A stretch of 64,000 nucleotides of DNA from Alishewanella jeotgali KCTC 22429 (GCF_000245735.1 NZ_AHTH01000005.1:496001-560000); one strand, 5' to 3'. Counted from the stretch's first letter, positions 25,366 to 35,153 are shown. Translations and numbers: made by a program. The notes: generated by a model from the letters alone, not told the origin.

Positions 25366-27027
25366 TTACTCGGAATTATCCGGCCGGCCGAAAACGCCGG
25401 TGAAGAAACTCTGTTTCCGCCACAGCGGCCGCTGAGCGGTATTCGCAACATCCAGCGCAATATTAAAATTAATATTGGTAAAGACCGCGCCGGCATCATA
25501 GCGGATCGGGCCGTAGTCCCGTTCCAGACTCGGAATATCATCTGAGGGCTTATGATAGTGCTTGGCAAAGAAACTGCCCCAGATCTTACCACCATCCTGA
25601 GTCGGATCCTGCGAGGTAAAACCCGTCATTAAAAAGACCGCCGGCACACCTTGCTGCACTAAACGGAAATGGTCAGAGCGGGTAAAAATCGCCTGCTCTG
25701 GCATCGGATCGGCACTCAGCTTAATGCCCTCTTTTGCTGCCGCGCTGGCGACAACATCACCCAGCGTAGAATGATTGGCACCAAAAGCAATCAGATCAGC
25801 AAACGGATATAGCAGTACCGGCATATCCAGATTGACGTTCGCTACCAGCTTTTCAATCGCCAGCGGCGGATTCCTGGCGAAGTAATCAGCACCCAGTAAG
25901 CCCTTCTCTTCGCCAGTCAGCGCAGCAAATAAAATTGAACGCTTCGGCGCCTCAGGCAGGGCGGCAAATAAGCGCGCGGTTTCCAGTAAGATCGCGGTAC
26001 CGGCGGCATTATCCATAGCACCGTTATTCACTTTATCACTGGTACGTAAGTCGTTAGCCAAACCAATATGGTCTGAGTGCGCGCTTAACACCACGACCTC
26101 GTGTTTTAACGTCGGATCTGAACCCGGCAGCAGCGCCAACACATTAGGACTGCTAATGCTTTGATGGCTGCTTTCGCTTTGCAGATTAACAATACCGTTC
26201 AGGGCAAAACCTTGCGGCATGGCATCCTGTTCCAGTTGTTGAAAAATCTCATCCAGTGCTTTGCCACTTGCTGCAAACAGCGCCTTCGCCGCCTCAGGAT
26301 GTAAGTAAGCACTCCCTTTTAATTGGGCAAAGCCGCGCCCCGGTTCGCCGGCTTCATTAAGCCAGGTCATACTGGGCGTATTTAAATATAGTAAACTGTT
26401 GGCATAAGGCCGGGTTTGTTCCTGCTGCGGGGTATGTACGGTTAAAATCCCGACGGCACCGCGCTCAGCGGCAAATTCCGTTTTCATACTGCCAAGGTAA
26501 GCGCGCTCTTCACTGGGTAGACTGGCCGGCAGGCCTGCCAGCATCACCACCACCTTACCTGCAACATCCAACCCGGCATAATCATTTAACGCAAAGGCAT
26601 CAGACACCAGACCATAGCCAACAAACACCATCGGCGCACTCAGTGCTACTGAGGTTTGCTGTAAACTGGGCCCCGTAAAGAATTGCTGCGGATAGCTGAG
26701 CTCTTCTGTCTTATCAGCAAACTGAAAACTCAGCTTGGCACTACCAGGCACTAATAATGCCTTACGCAGTGGCACCTGCTGGTAATATCCACCATCCGCT
26801 GCGGCGCCCTTCAGGCCCAAAGCCCGGAACTGCTCGGCAATATAGAGCGAGGCAATCTCGTGGCCGCGGCTACCGGTATCCCGCCCTTCCAGCAAATCAT
26901 CGGCCAGAAAACGTAAATGGCTTTCAATTTTAAGCGGGTCCGCTTTAGGCTTAGAAAGCGGTGCAGGCTTACCGCATGCCAGCAGCGTCAGAGCGGCAGC
27001 CAGCACCAGCATTACAGGTTTTTTCAT
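25366..27027 (-). CDS. Lipoprotein M28-family metallopeptidase
   Basis: Exported zinc aminopeptidase-like enzyme of 553 residues. A lipoprotein signal with lipobox LLAC (about 15-18) anchors it to the envelope. A PA-type insertion (about 140-290) lies in the middle, followed by the M28 core: zinc ligands in VVLSAHSDHIGL, NNGAMDNAAGTAILLE and LFAALTGEEKGLLGADYF, then the last ligand in TRSDHF. The M28 peptidases release N-terminal amino acids from peptides. The gene lies behind a terminator of the amidohydrolase operon, so it needs its own promoter at 27028-27060. It probably works with its neighbours in periplasmic or cell-surface peptide use. Confidence 0.93.
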   Translation of the reverse strand: MKKPVMLVLAAALTLLACGKPAPLSKPKADPLKIESHLRFLADDLLEGRDTGSRGHEIASLYIAEQFRALGLKGAAADGGYYQQVPLRKALLVPGSAKLSFQFADKTEELSYPQQFFTGPSLQQTSVALSAPMVFVGYGLVSDAFALNDYAGLDVAGKVVVMLAGLPASLPSEERAYLGSMKTEFAAERGAVGILTVHTPQQEQTRPYANSLLYLNTPSMTWLNEAGEPGRGFAQLKGSAYLHPEAAKALFAASGKALDEIFQQLEQDAMPQGFALNGIVNLQSESSHQSISSPNVLALLPGSDPTLKHEVVVLSAHSDHIGLANDLRTSDKVNNGAMDNAAGTAILLETARLFAALPEAPKRSILFAALTGEEKGLLGADYFARNPPLAIEKLVANVNLDMPVLLYPFADLIAFGANHSTLGDVVASAAAKEGIKLSADPMPEQAIFTRSDHFRLVQQGVPAVFLMTGFTSQDPTQDGGKIWGSFFAKHYHKPSDDIPSLERDYGPIRYDAGAVFTNINFNIALDVANTAQRPLWRKQSFFTGVFGRPDNSE

Positions 27028-27055
27028 TGGGTTGTTCTCTTCTACATCAACAATT

Positions 27056-27085
27056 TAAAAACAAAAAAGGTGCCAGAGCGGCACC
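27056..27085 (-). terminator. Terminator of the amidohydrolase operon
   Basis: On the minus strand GGTGCC / GGCACC with a 5-base loop is followed by TTTTTTGTTTTT, 20 bases after the stop of the second amidohydrolase gene. It separates that operon from the M28 peptidase gene. Confidence 0.88.
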
Positions 27086-27105
27086 TCAGAACTTAAGCGC
27101 CGGTC

Positions 27106-28419
27106 TCAGGGCTGGGCGCTTTGGCTTGGCTGCTGATAACGCTGTTGATAGCGCCGATGCAGTTGCTTGTGCCGGTTATCTAAATCCACACTACGGCCGT
27201 CGATCCACATCTGTTCAACCTGATGGCCGCGATAATCAAAGATATCACCGCTGGATACCACCAGACTGGCGCTTTTACCAACTTCAATCGACCCTAAACG
27301 GTCGGCAACGCCGGCAATGGCAGCGGCATCCAGCGTCAGGGCACGTAGCGCCTCGGCCTGATCCAGACCATAGCGGGTAACATGACCGGCAGCGAATACC
27401 AGGTTCCGGGTATCCCAGAAACCATCCAGCGACAGCGCGAATTGCACCCCGGCGCGTTTTAACACGCCCGGCGCACTAAAGGCCTGATCGTAGGCTTCAT
27501 CGCCACGGGTTGGCAAACCATAGGGCGCGGTATAGATCACAGCGACCTTATTCGCCGCCAGCTCATCGGCAATGCGCCAGCTATCGCGCCCACCAACAAT
27601 CACCAGCTTGACACCATACTGCTGAGCTAACAGCATCGCCTGGCGCATTTGCCGCGGGTCATCAGCATGCACAAACAGCGGTAATTTGCCTTCGAAGAAG
27701 CTTAACATCGCATGCCAACGCGAATCCCGACCACGATTCAGGCCCGCTTGCTCAGCCAGGTAATAGGCATGGGCGGCGCTGAAGTAATCCTGCAGCTTTG
27801 CCAATTGCTCTGCCTGACGTTTTTGCTGCTGCTCGACACTGTCACGCACCCACCAGCCGGTTTGAATCCCCATCCGCGGCCAACTGACATGTAAGCCAAC
27901 ACTGGACTGCACCAGCGCGTCCTGCCAGTTCCAACCATCCAGTTGCATCAGGGCTGAGCGCCCGGTGATCAGCGAGCCGGACGGGTAAATCAGGCTGTGA
28001 CTAAAACCATTGCTCCGGATCGTTGGGATCACGACCGAATCGGCATTAAAGGCCACTTCAGTGCGTAGATCCGGATTGGTCGCGCTGATTTCCCGATCGT
28101 CACGGGTAGCCCGTACCGCTTCCACCTCAATCAAGCCTAGTTGATTAATCAGCGCAATCAGTCCCGGATACAGGTTCTTGCCGCTAAGATCCTGCACTCT
28201 GGCATTGGCAGGTGCCGTCAGGTTAGTACCGACGGCAGCAATTTTGCCATCCTGAATCAGCACATCCTGCACCGCAGGTGCAGCAACCACAGAGTGCACA
28301 GTAGCGTTTTTTAGTAACAAGGGTTCAGTCTGTGCCGTACCCGGGACCGGATTCACCGCACCAGCACTGCCGGCTGCCAGCACACAGGCGGCAGCCAGTA
28401 AGGATTTAATCAGTTTCAT
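27106..28419 (-). CDS. Exported amidohydrolase-like protein lacking the HxH motif
   Basis: Secreted protein of 437 residues (signal peptide KLIKSLLAAACVLAAGSAGA) with an amidohydrolase/imidazolonepropionase-like fold. The composite start domain VLIQDGKIAAVG and the closing [19 protein letters not shown] are clear, but the usual PGLID-HxH metal motif reads PGLIALINQLGLI, so the first two metal ligands are absent. It is therefore likely non-catalytic or uses a different site. Its start codon overlaps the stop of the upstream gene as ATGA, so both are translated as a coupled pair. It might be a structural partner of the larger enzyme. Confidence 0.85.
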   Translation of the reverse strand: MKLIKSLLAAACVLAAGSAGAVNPVPGTAQTEPLLLKNATVHSVVAAPAVQDVLIQDGKIAAVGTNLTAPANARVQDLSGKNLYPGLIALINQLGLIEVEAVRATRDDREISATNPDLRTEVAFNADSVVIPTIRSNGFSHSLIYPSGSLITGRSALMQLDGWNWQDALVQSSVGLHVSWPRMGIQTGWWVRDSVEQQQKRQAEQLAKLQDYFSAAHAYYLAEQAGLNRGRDSRWHAMLSFFEGKLPLFVHADDPRQMRQAMLLAQQYGVKLVIVGGRDSWRIADELAANKVAVIYTAPYGLPTRGDEAYDQAFSAPGVLKRAGVQFALSLDGFWDTRNLVFAAGHVTRYGLDQAEALRALTLDAAAIAGVADRLGSIEVGKSASLVVSSGDIFDYRGHQVEQMWIDGRSVDLDNRHKQLHRRYQQRYQQPSQSAQP

Positions 28420-31400
28420 CAGTGTTGTCCTCCGTGGGCATGACCATGGCTATGTAAATGGTCGCCAAAACCAAAACGCAGTTTCAGCCAGTCGTCGTTA
28501 TCCTCACAATGCCAGATCGGATCGTCCTGTTTGTAACTGTTAGTACTGCCCTGACGTGCCGATTCACCGGCGGTCAGCACTTTTTGGATCAGCTGCTGGC
28601 GCTCGTTTTCCAGTTGCTCACGCTGTGCCAAGTCGCTATTACGGTCAAAGTAGCGAGCGCCTTCAATCCAGGTTTGCTGTACCACACTGTAAACCGACAG
28701 CGGATGCTGGTCCCACAGCACAAAGTCGGCCTGCATACCCTCAGCGATAGACCCGACTTTGTCGTCAATCTTCAGCTGTTTGGCCGGATTAATAGTGACC
28801 ATCTTCAACGCTTCATGCTCATCCATATTGCAGTACATGGTCGACTTGGCCGCTTCCTGATTCAGCCGGCGCAGCAGGCCCGGATCATCAGAGTTAACAC
28901 TCACTAACAAACCCTGCTCATGCATCAGACAGGTATTGGTTGGGATGGCATCATTCACTTCCATCTTAAAGCCCCACCAGTCGGCGAAGGTTGACACGCT
29001 GGCACCGTGTGCCTGCATCTCACTGGCCACCTTATAGCCTTCCAGAATATGGGTATAGGTATTGACCTTAAAGCCCATCTCATCGGCAACTTGCATCAGC
29101 ATCAGAATTTCTGAGGCAACATAAGAGTGGGTATGGATATGGCGTTTTCCTTGCAGAATTTCGACTAGCGTTTCCAGCTGATAATCACGCCGCGGTGGCA
29201 CGGTGCGGCCCTGCTCGCGACGCGACAGCTTGTTGTAAGCCTGCCAGGCAGCCTGATACTCTTTTGCGGCCTGGAACTGGTCGCGGATAAAGGTTTCAAC
29301 GCCGATGCGGCTTTGCGGATAACGGGTATTAAATTCCGTGCCCCAGTTTGACTGTTTCACGTTTTCACCCAGTGCGAACTTGATGCTCGGTGGCGCGTTA
29401 CGGAACTTCATGCCCTCGGCATCCGCGCCCCAGCGTAAGCTGATAATCTGCGCCCGGCCACCAATAGGGTTAGCACTACCGTGCAATACCTGTACCGTGG
29501 TTACACCGCCTGCCAGGGCACGGTAGATATTAATATCATCCGGATTAATCACATCGCCCAGATGCACTTCAGCAGTATTGGCATGCGAACCTTCGTTAAC
29601 GCCCTGCTCAGTAGCAATATGCGAGTGCTCATCGATAATACCTGGGGTTAAATGTAGTCCGGTCGCATCAATGACACGGTAGCCTCGCGGCGTTGTCAGA
29701 TTCTGGCCAATCTTCTCAAACTTACCGTTACTGACCAGCAAGTCAGTATTTTGCAGTACACCAGCGCTGCTTGCGGTCCAGATAGTGGCATTTTTTATAT
29801 GCAGTTTTTCCGCAACCGGCAAGGCGCTCAGACCAAAGGCACGGTTTGGATAGGTCAGTCTGGAGACTTGCGTTGCCGGCTCTGCAGCCGCTTTGGGGGC
29901 CTTGGGCTCTACCGCACTGCGTTGCAGTGTCAGCGGTTGCTGCTTACCGGTGGCATCCAGCCAGTAGCCGCTTAACTGCTCGCCAGTTAAAACACCATTA
30001 AACTGCAGCACTATCGCCTGCTCAGTTAAGGCTTTTAACGGCAAACTAAATTGCAGCCGCTGATCTTGCACCCGCAGATGCTCCAGTTTCGCTTTTTTCT
30101 CACCCAGTACTGCTTCACCTGCAAGCTTGGGAGCTGTGCCGCTGATCGTGATATCGATGCTTTGACCGTCGAGATTAAACTGGTACTTGCCGGCAAAAAC
30201 CGGCGGCTGCACCGGCGCAAAGCGGTTTTCCTGCCCGCGCAGCCAGGTTGCGACAATTTCGCCCTCGGCGAACAGGTCACCGCGGCTGATCACCAGATCA
30301 GCCTGATAGCCCGGCGCCACCTTACCGAGTTGTTGCCCCAATCCCAATAGATCTGCCGGCACAGTGGTCAGCGCGGCCAGCGCCTGTTGCTGACTTAGGC
30401 CATGCTGCACCGCTTTACGCAGATTGGGGATAAAGTCGGCTTTCTTTGTTAAACCATGACTGGTAAAGGCGAAGCGCACACCCGCTTGAGCCAGTACCGC
30501 CGGGTTCGCCGGTGCCCGTTCCCAATGCCGTAAATCTGCCAGATTGACGTCCAGTCGCTGCTCAGCGGTCGTGACATCCGGCGCAGCCGGGAAATTGAGC
30601 GGTAATAGTATCGGCTTGCCGGTCGCTTTAATCTGCTCCAGCCGGCTGTACTCATAACCCGAGCCCAACAATAAGGCATTGCTGATATCAAATTCGGCTA
30701 ATAAGCGGCTGGCCCGCAGCAAAGAGCGCTCATCGCTGGTATCGAACAATACGCCCTGCTGCTTTATCGTCGCCAGACCCGCCAGAGCGGCATTAAACTC
30801 CAGCGGCTGACCATTGACAGTAGTCGCTTCGCGCGAGGTCGCCGCCTGATACCAATTGGCATCGGATAAGGTCTGACGGATCAGCGCAATAGAGCCCATC
30901 AAAGACGAGGGATAGGTTTGTTTCGAACTACCCTTGCTAAAGGCCATAAAATGCTGCGCATCAGCCTTTAGTACCAGATTATTGGGTAAATCATCAGCCA
31001 AAGAAGCAACAAAAGCCGTACCGCGGAAAATGCCATCCTGCCGCGCACTTTGTACCACGGTAATACCCTGTTTCAGAAAGTCAGCAGCGGCCTTACTATC
31101 CGGCTTAAACTGGGTTACCCAGCGCTGCTGCGCATGGATCGCATCATTGGCAGCATTACCACCACGGCGCTCGTTTTCATACACCGGGCGGCGGCCAAAA
31201 CTAAAACCTTCCCCCTCACCTGCCTTTGGCACCCCATACTGAGTATAGGGATCAATAAAGCCGGCATAGACCGTATAACCGCTGAGATCCCGCTGCTGAT
31301 AGCCCGCAGGCACCCGGCCATTACTACTGACGGCCTCAATTTTACCATCCCGGATCAGGATGGTAGCGCCGGTTAGGGTTTTACCGGGTTCAGTTTGCAC

Positions 31401-31538
31401 AGTGGCATTGGTCAGCGCGACCAGATTTGGTGTTTTATCGCGGATCCCAAGCTGCGGTGTTGTCTGAGCCGCGATACCGGCAGCACTATAGCCACCGAGT
31501 AATGCCAGGCTCAGCAAAGACAGGCGAGCTGATATCAT
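28419..31538 (-). CDS. Large exported two-module amidohydrolase with His-rich tail
   Basis: Secreted protein of 1039 residues. The signal peptide lies at residues 1-25. The N-terminal module (about 30-445) is an amidohydrolase-like domain without HxH (GFIDPYTQYGVP). A beta-rich middle section (about 450-590) follows. The C-terminal module (about 600-1000) has full metal motifs: IIDEHSHI (about 635-642), THSY, NTYTHILEGYK and NSDDPG. It should thus hydrolyse an amide or peptide-like substrate. The C-terminus ends GDHLHSHGHAHGGQH, a metal-binding histidine tail. ATGA overlap couples it to the next gene. The substrate is unknown; the M28 peptidase nearby suggests peptides. Confidence 0.9.
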   Translation of the reverse strand: MISARLSLLSLALLGGYSAAGIAAQTTPQLGIRDKTPNLVALTNATVQTEPGKTLTGATILIRDGKIEAVSSNGRVPAGYQQRDLSGYTVYAGFIDPYTQYGVPKAGEGEGFSFGRRPVYENERRGGNAANDAIHAQQRWVTQFKPDSKAAADFLKQGITVVQSARQDGIFRGTAFVASLADDLPNNLVLKADAQHFMAFSKGSSKQTYPSSLMGSIALIRQTLSDANWYQAATSREATTVNGQPLEFNAALAGLATIKQQGVLFDTSDERSLLRASRLLAEFDISNALLLGSGYEYSRLEQIKATGKPILLPLNFPAAPDVTTAEQRLDVNLADLRHWERAPANPAVLAQAGVRFAFTSHGLTKKADFIPNLRKAVQHGLSQQQALAALTTVPADLLGLGQQLGKVAPGYQADLVISRGDLFAEGEIVATWLRGQENRFAPVQPPVFAGKYQFNLDGQSIDITISGTAPKLAGEAVLGEKKAKLEHLRVQDQRLQFSLPLKALTEQAIVLQFNGVLTGEQLSGYWLDATGKQQPLTLQRSAVEPKAPKAAAEPATQVSRLTYPNRAFGLSALPVAEKLHIKNATIWTASSAGVLQNTDLLVSNGKFEKIGQNLTTPRGYRVIDATGLHLTPGIIDEHSHIATEQGVNEGSHANTAEVHLGDVINPDDINIYRALAGGVTTVQVLHGSANPIGGRAQIISLRWGADAEGMKFRNAPPSIKFALGENVKQSNWGTEFNTRYPQSRIGVETFIRDQFQAAKEYQAAWQAYNKLSRREQGRTVPPRRDYQLETLVEILQGKRHIHTHSYVASEILMLMQVADEMGFKVNTYTHILEGYKVASEMQAHGASVSTFADWWGFKMEVNDAIPTNTCLMHEQGLLVSVNSDDPGLLRRLNQEAAKSTMYCNMDEHEALKMVTINPAKQLKIDDKVGSIAEGMQADFVLWDQHPLSVYSVVQQTWIEGARYFDRNSDLAQREQLENERQQLIQKVLTAGESARQGSTNSYKQDDPIWHCEDNDDWLKLRFGFGDHLHSHGHAHGGQH

Positions 31539-31563
31539 AACGTTTTCCTGAGTGAAGCGGGGT

Positions 31564-33483
31564 TTACCCCTGCGTATTTATAGTAAAAGTAAGGTGGCTT
31601 AACTCCTGCTCGGCCAGCGGCATACTGTAGTAGTAGCCCTGTACCAGATAGCAGGCATTTTGCTTTAAAAACTCGGCCTGAACTTCTGACTCTACCCCTT
31701 CCGCCACCACCCGCAGTTGCATCTTCTGCGCCATAGCGATGATAGCAGCCACGATATCCATATCGTTTTGATCGTCAGGAATATCCTTTACGAAAGAGCG
31801 GTCAATTTTCAGTTCATCAACCGGAAAGCGTTTTAAATAATTAAGCGAGGAATAGCCTGTACCAAAGTCGTCAATAGATAAAGAGACACCGAGACGTTTT
31901 AACTGATTTAGCTGTTTAATAGCCGCATCTATGTCGCCCATTAACATACTCTCTGTGATTTCAAACACCAAATAAGCTGGATCGACGCCTGTGCGCCGGA
32001 TAATTTGTTCGATTGTTTGTGTCAGTTGTTCATCATGAAATTGTCGTGCAGATAAATTTATTGACACACTTACTGCATATCCACGGCTATGTTGTCTGGC
32101 TAAAAAGCGGCACGCCTCTAGTATAATCCATTCGCCTATTTGGACTATCAGGCCGGTACTCTCAGCAATATGAATAAAACGATTGGGCGGGACCAGGGTA
32201 TTATCTGGGCGCAACCAGCGAATCAGGGCCTCGTAACCAACTAACATATCGGCAACTAAATCAATTTTAGGCTGGTAATACAGCAGAAATTGCTGCTCTC
32301 GGATCCCTTCACGAAGTTGACTTTCAATTAATAAACGTTCATTTGCCGCTTCATTTAACTGTGGTGAAAAGAAGCGATAAGTATTTTTGCCGCGGGCCTT
32401 TGCTTCATACATAGCGAGATCAGCATGTTTAAGTAATAACTCCTCATCGACAGCATCATCTGGCGCGACCGTAATGCCAATTGATGCACTGATCGAAACA
32501 TCCTGCGCACCTAATCTGACCGGATTTAAAAATGCCTGTTGCAGTTTCGAGGCAATGGACCCCGCTTGTACCTTATCTTTAATATCACTCAAAATCACCG
32601 CGAACTCGTCCCCCCCCAAACGAGCAATCAAATCATCATCACGTAATCGGCTTTTTAACCTTCTGGCAATTTCTATCAGTAACTCATCACCGGCATCATG
32701 ACCTAAAGTATCATTAATTAATTTAAACTCATCTAAATCAAAATATAACAACGCAAAACTGTAGTAGCCTCGTTGCGACATTGATATCGCTTTGCGTAAC
32801 TGATCTCGAAAATAACTGCGATTTGCCAGGCCAGTTAATGCATCGTAATAGGCCAATTGCTCCATTTTTTTCTGGCTTTGCTTGATGAAAGAGATATCCT
32901 GCAAAGTAGCAACATAATGTGTAACTTCCGCCTTCTCATCTCGGATGGGCGCAATCGCTAATGACACCCATTTAGTCGATTCTTCCTGCGGTATGACTTT
33001 TAATAACAAGTCACCATGCCAATGTTGACGCATTTCAAGTGCTTTTAAGATTTCATCGCTAAGCGGTTGCATATCGGCAATGAAAAAATCAAACAGTAAA
33101 GTACCTTGCCAGTTTTGCTTGGGCTGTTCTAACATCATCTCCAGATAGGGATTAACATACTCAACTTCCAGATGCTTGTTAGTTATCGCAATACCAGAAC
33201 TTGAAAACGATACTGCTTTACTCAGCTTCCGGGCTAACAGTTCAGCTTGTTCCTTTTCATTAATCTTTAGCTGTAAACCATCCACCAGCTGATTAATTTC
33301 GTTAGACATTCTGACAAAGGCGCGATTTAACATCCCCAGCTCATCCGGTTTGAAATCAAGGAAATAGCTGTGAAGTTCCCCATGTCCCAAGCGCTCAACC
33401 GCTAAAGATAATCTCTTCAAACGTTTTAACAGTATTTGATGCATTAACAGGTACAAAAAAAAGCAACGTGAGTAAAAAGGCAA
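31564..33483 (-). CDS. HAMP-PAS-GGDEF-EAL part of a frameshifted c-di-GMP protein
   Basis: C-terminal part of a split gene. From the frameshift site it continues the second membrane segment (LYLLMHQILLKRL), then HAMP (about 17-75), PAS/PAC (about 90-205), GGDEF (about 215-375) with an intact GGDEF motif and RxxD inhibition site (RDDD), and EAL (about 385-635) with EALIRW, NLSARQF, FEITES, DDFGTGYSSLNYLKR and EGVES. Both catalytic domains look intact. The nominal start, TTG at 33483, has no sensible ribosome site and the frame begins inside the preceding gene. It is therefore probably not a separate gene but needs a one-base correction or slippage at the T8 run at 33455-33462. Confidence 0.85.
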   Translation of the reverse strand: MPFYSRCFFLYLLMHQILLKRLKRLSLAVERLGHGELHSYFLDFKPDELGMLNRAFVRMSNEINQLVDGLQLKINEKEQAELLARKLSKAVSFSSSGIAITNKHLEVEYVNPYLEMMLEQPKQNWQGTLLFDFFIADMQPLSDEILKALEMRQHWHGDLLLKVIPQEESTKWVSLAIAPIRDEKAEVTHYVATLQDISFIKQSQKKMEQLAYYDALTGLANRSYFRDQLRKAISMSQRGYYSFALLYFDLDEFKLINDTLGHDAGDELLIEIARRLKSRLRDDDLIARLGGDEFAVILSDIKDKVQAGSIASKLQQAFLNPVRLGAQDVSISASIGITVAPDDAVDEELLLKHADLAMYEAKARGKNTYRFFSPQLNEAANERLLIESQLREGIREQQFLLYYQPKIDLVADMLVGYEALIRWLRPDNTLVPPNRFIHIAESTGLIVQIGEWIILEACRFLARQHSRGYAVSVSINLSARQFHDEQLTQTIEQIIRRTGVDPAYLVFEITESMLMGDIDAAIKQLNQLKRLGVSLSIDDFGTGYSSLNYLKRFPVDELKIDRSFVKDIPDDQNDMDIVAAIIAMAQKMQLRVVAEGVESEVQAEFLKQNACYLVQGYYYSMPLAEQELSHLTFTINTQG

Positions 33484-34540
33484 TCGCGATAGTAAGCGAC
33501 AGGGCTTTTAATTGGTAAGCACCTAACATACTTAGCAATTTATCGCGCTCTTGAAACAATACAAGATACCAGTCAAGTTTGGGAATGGCTGTAACTGACG
33601 TTAAATATGATGGTGCTAAATCCATTAATTCTGCAGCTGAAAGTCGGTTGGGTAGACCTTGCGCCACCAGCGCTAGCTCTGGATCTGCCGGAACGGGTCC
33701 GCGATACAGGCTTAACATTCTTGCCTCGCGATCTAAGCGATAGGCATCTAACACCCGTCCCTGACTGTCGAGCATAATGCTGCGATTAAATGAACTCCAA
33801 TAGCCAATATTACTGCGGTTAGCAAGCAAATCATGTAACTTTAGGCTAAATGCCATTACACCGAGAAATATATCTTGCTGATAGACTGGTATCAGGATGG
33901 ATACCTGCCAACTCTGCCAGATATCATCATAATAGGGTTCGCTCCAACGGATCTTCCGTTCCGGGTTGGCTTCTGGTGTTACTCGCTGGAACAGCATATT
34001 ATCCCGGATCGCGAAGTCTGGATTAATGTGCAATGCCCACTCCGCAGGAGCAACCCGCACGTAATTATCCAAAGCCAAGAACAGTACACTCGAAAAATCT
34101 TGTTGCAACAATGGCATCATTTGCTGCCATGCAAGCGCTGTGGCGGCTACTGAACGCCGCAAGTTTCCGCTATTTTCAAAGCCTGGAGAGTAAAGTCCCG
34201 ACCATTCATCAATGGAGCGAATTGACGTCCCTGTAATTATTGGGCTCTGCACACTATAGAGCTTAGCATTACTCTCGCTTAGGGTACGTACCAGAATCTG
34301 CTGCGCCCGAACAGCTTTTTGTTCCAGCTCATTTAAATAGCGATCAAGTTGCTTTTGATAGTTTTCTGCCGTTCTGTTGATCGCTTGTTGCTGTTGTTGC
34401 AGTATCAAACTTTGATGGTAAGAGGTAAAGGCGTAAGTAATGACCAAACCACAGCATAGTACGGCCAAGAATACTAACAGAGAAAATTTCAGCCCTAGCG
34501 AATTAATCCCTGTTACTTTATGCTGGTTAAGATCCTTCAC
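33395..34540 (-). CDS. dCache sensor and membrane part of the frameshifted c-di-GMP protein
   Basis: N-terminal part of the same split gene, 381 residues. A membrane segment (FSLLVFLAVLCCGLVITYAF, about 19-38), a long helix and then a periplasmic Cache-type sensor domain (about 45-320; SPIITGTSIRSIDEW, ERKIRWSEPYYDDIWQSW, GVMAFSL) and the beginning of the second membrane segment (LSLTIAIAFLLTLLFF). The frame then runs into 19 unrelated residues and stops. Overlap with the following frame is 89 bases and the correct fusion point is the T8 tract. The intact protein would be about 1000 residues. The start has ATG at 34540 with AGGTGAAGGATC nearby. Confidence 0.8.
   Translation of the reverse strand: MKDLNQHKVTGINSLGLKFSLLVFLAVLCCGLVITYAFTSYHQSLILQQQQQAINRTAENYQKQLDRYLNELEQKAVRAQQILVRTLSESNAKLYSVQSPIITGTSIRSIDEWSGLYSPGFENSGNLRRSVAATALAWQQMMPLLQQDFSSVLFLALDNYVRVAPAEWALHINPDFAIRDNMLFQRVTPEANPERKIRWSEPYYDDIWQSWQVSILIPVYQQDIFLGVMAFSLKLHDLLANRSNIGYWSSFNRSIMLDSQGRVLDAYRLDREARMLSLYRGPVPADPELALVAQGLPNRLSAAELMDLAPSYLTSVTAIPKLDWYLVLFQERDKLLSMLGAYQLKALSLTIAIAFLLTLLFFVPVNASNTVKTFEEIIFSG
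33455..33462 (-). repeat. T8 homopolymer at the frameshift site
   Basis: Eight T residues on the coding strand, in the codons for the second membrane segment. Loss of one T (or gain of two) would join the sensor frame exactly to the HAMP-PAS-GGDEF-EAL frame. Confidence 0.9.
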
Positions 34541-34651
34541 CTATATGACTCGCAACTGTTATAGTGAGACCAAGTGCCTTAGTCAGGTACACTCGAGACG
34601 GTATTTTACTTTACCTTGTTTTACGATAATCGAATAGAAGAGACTATACAA

Positions 34652-35107
34652 ATGAACAAAGTACTAATTACCACTTTACTCAGCAGTTTGTTGGCGATTC
34701 CAGCTATTGCCAACACCGCCTTTACCAACGGCAAAGACGCTGTGAGTTACCGCCAGGCCAGTTTCCAGTTGATCCGCCATAATATGGGCGATATTCAGGA
34801 TATGATCCGTGGTAATGTTGCCTTTGATGCAGAACGGGTGCAACGCCGTGCTGAAGCCCTGGCATTACTGAGTCAGTTACCCTGGGAAAGCTTTACGGTA
34901 CCCGGTGCTCAGGAAGCTGGCGGCAAGGTTAAGCCTGCCATCTGGAACAACTTGCCGGAAGTTCAGGAGCGCGGCGAAAAACTGGCTGCTGACGCTGCAG
35001 CACTGTTAGCTGCGGCGAAAACCGCTGAACAGGCAGAAATTCGCAAAGCCTTTGGTGACTTTGCCCGTAACTGCAAAGCCTGTCACGACAAATATAAAGC
35101 GGATTAA
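34652..35107 (+). CDS. Cytochrome c' (class II c-type cytochrome)
   Basis: Periplasmic haem protein of 151 residues. The signal peptide ends near ATAIA/NTAF (residues about 20-22). The mature part is a four-helix bundle with the C-terminal haem site CKACHDKYK, as in class II cytochromes c. Cytochromes c' bind nitric oxide and help protect against it. The ATG at 34652 follows AGAAGAG; an earlier in-frame ATG at 34616 has no ribosome site. It is convergent with the b-type cytochrome gene, with a hairpin between. Confidence 0.93.
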   Translation: MNKVLITTLLSSLLAIPAIANTAFTNGKDAVSYRQASFQLIRHNMGDIQDMIRGNVAFDAERVQRRAEALALLSQLPWESFTVPGAQEAGGKVKPAIWNNLPEVQERGEKLAADAAALLAAAKTAEQAEIRKAFGDFARNCKACHDKYKAD

Positions 35108-35130
35108 CCGCAGTTTACGTCTGACCAAGA

Positions 35131-35153
35131 GGGGCAGTACTCGGCACTGCCCC
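35131..35153. terminator. Hairpin between convergent cytochrome genes
   Basis: Perfect 8-bp inverted repeat GGGGCAGT / ACTGCCCC with a 7-base loop, 24 bases after the cytochrome c' stop and 18 before the other stop. No T run follows on either strand, so it is a weak or Rho-assisted terminator candidate. Confidence 0.55.
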
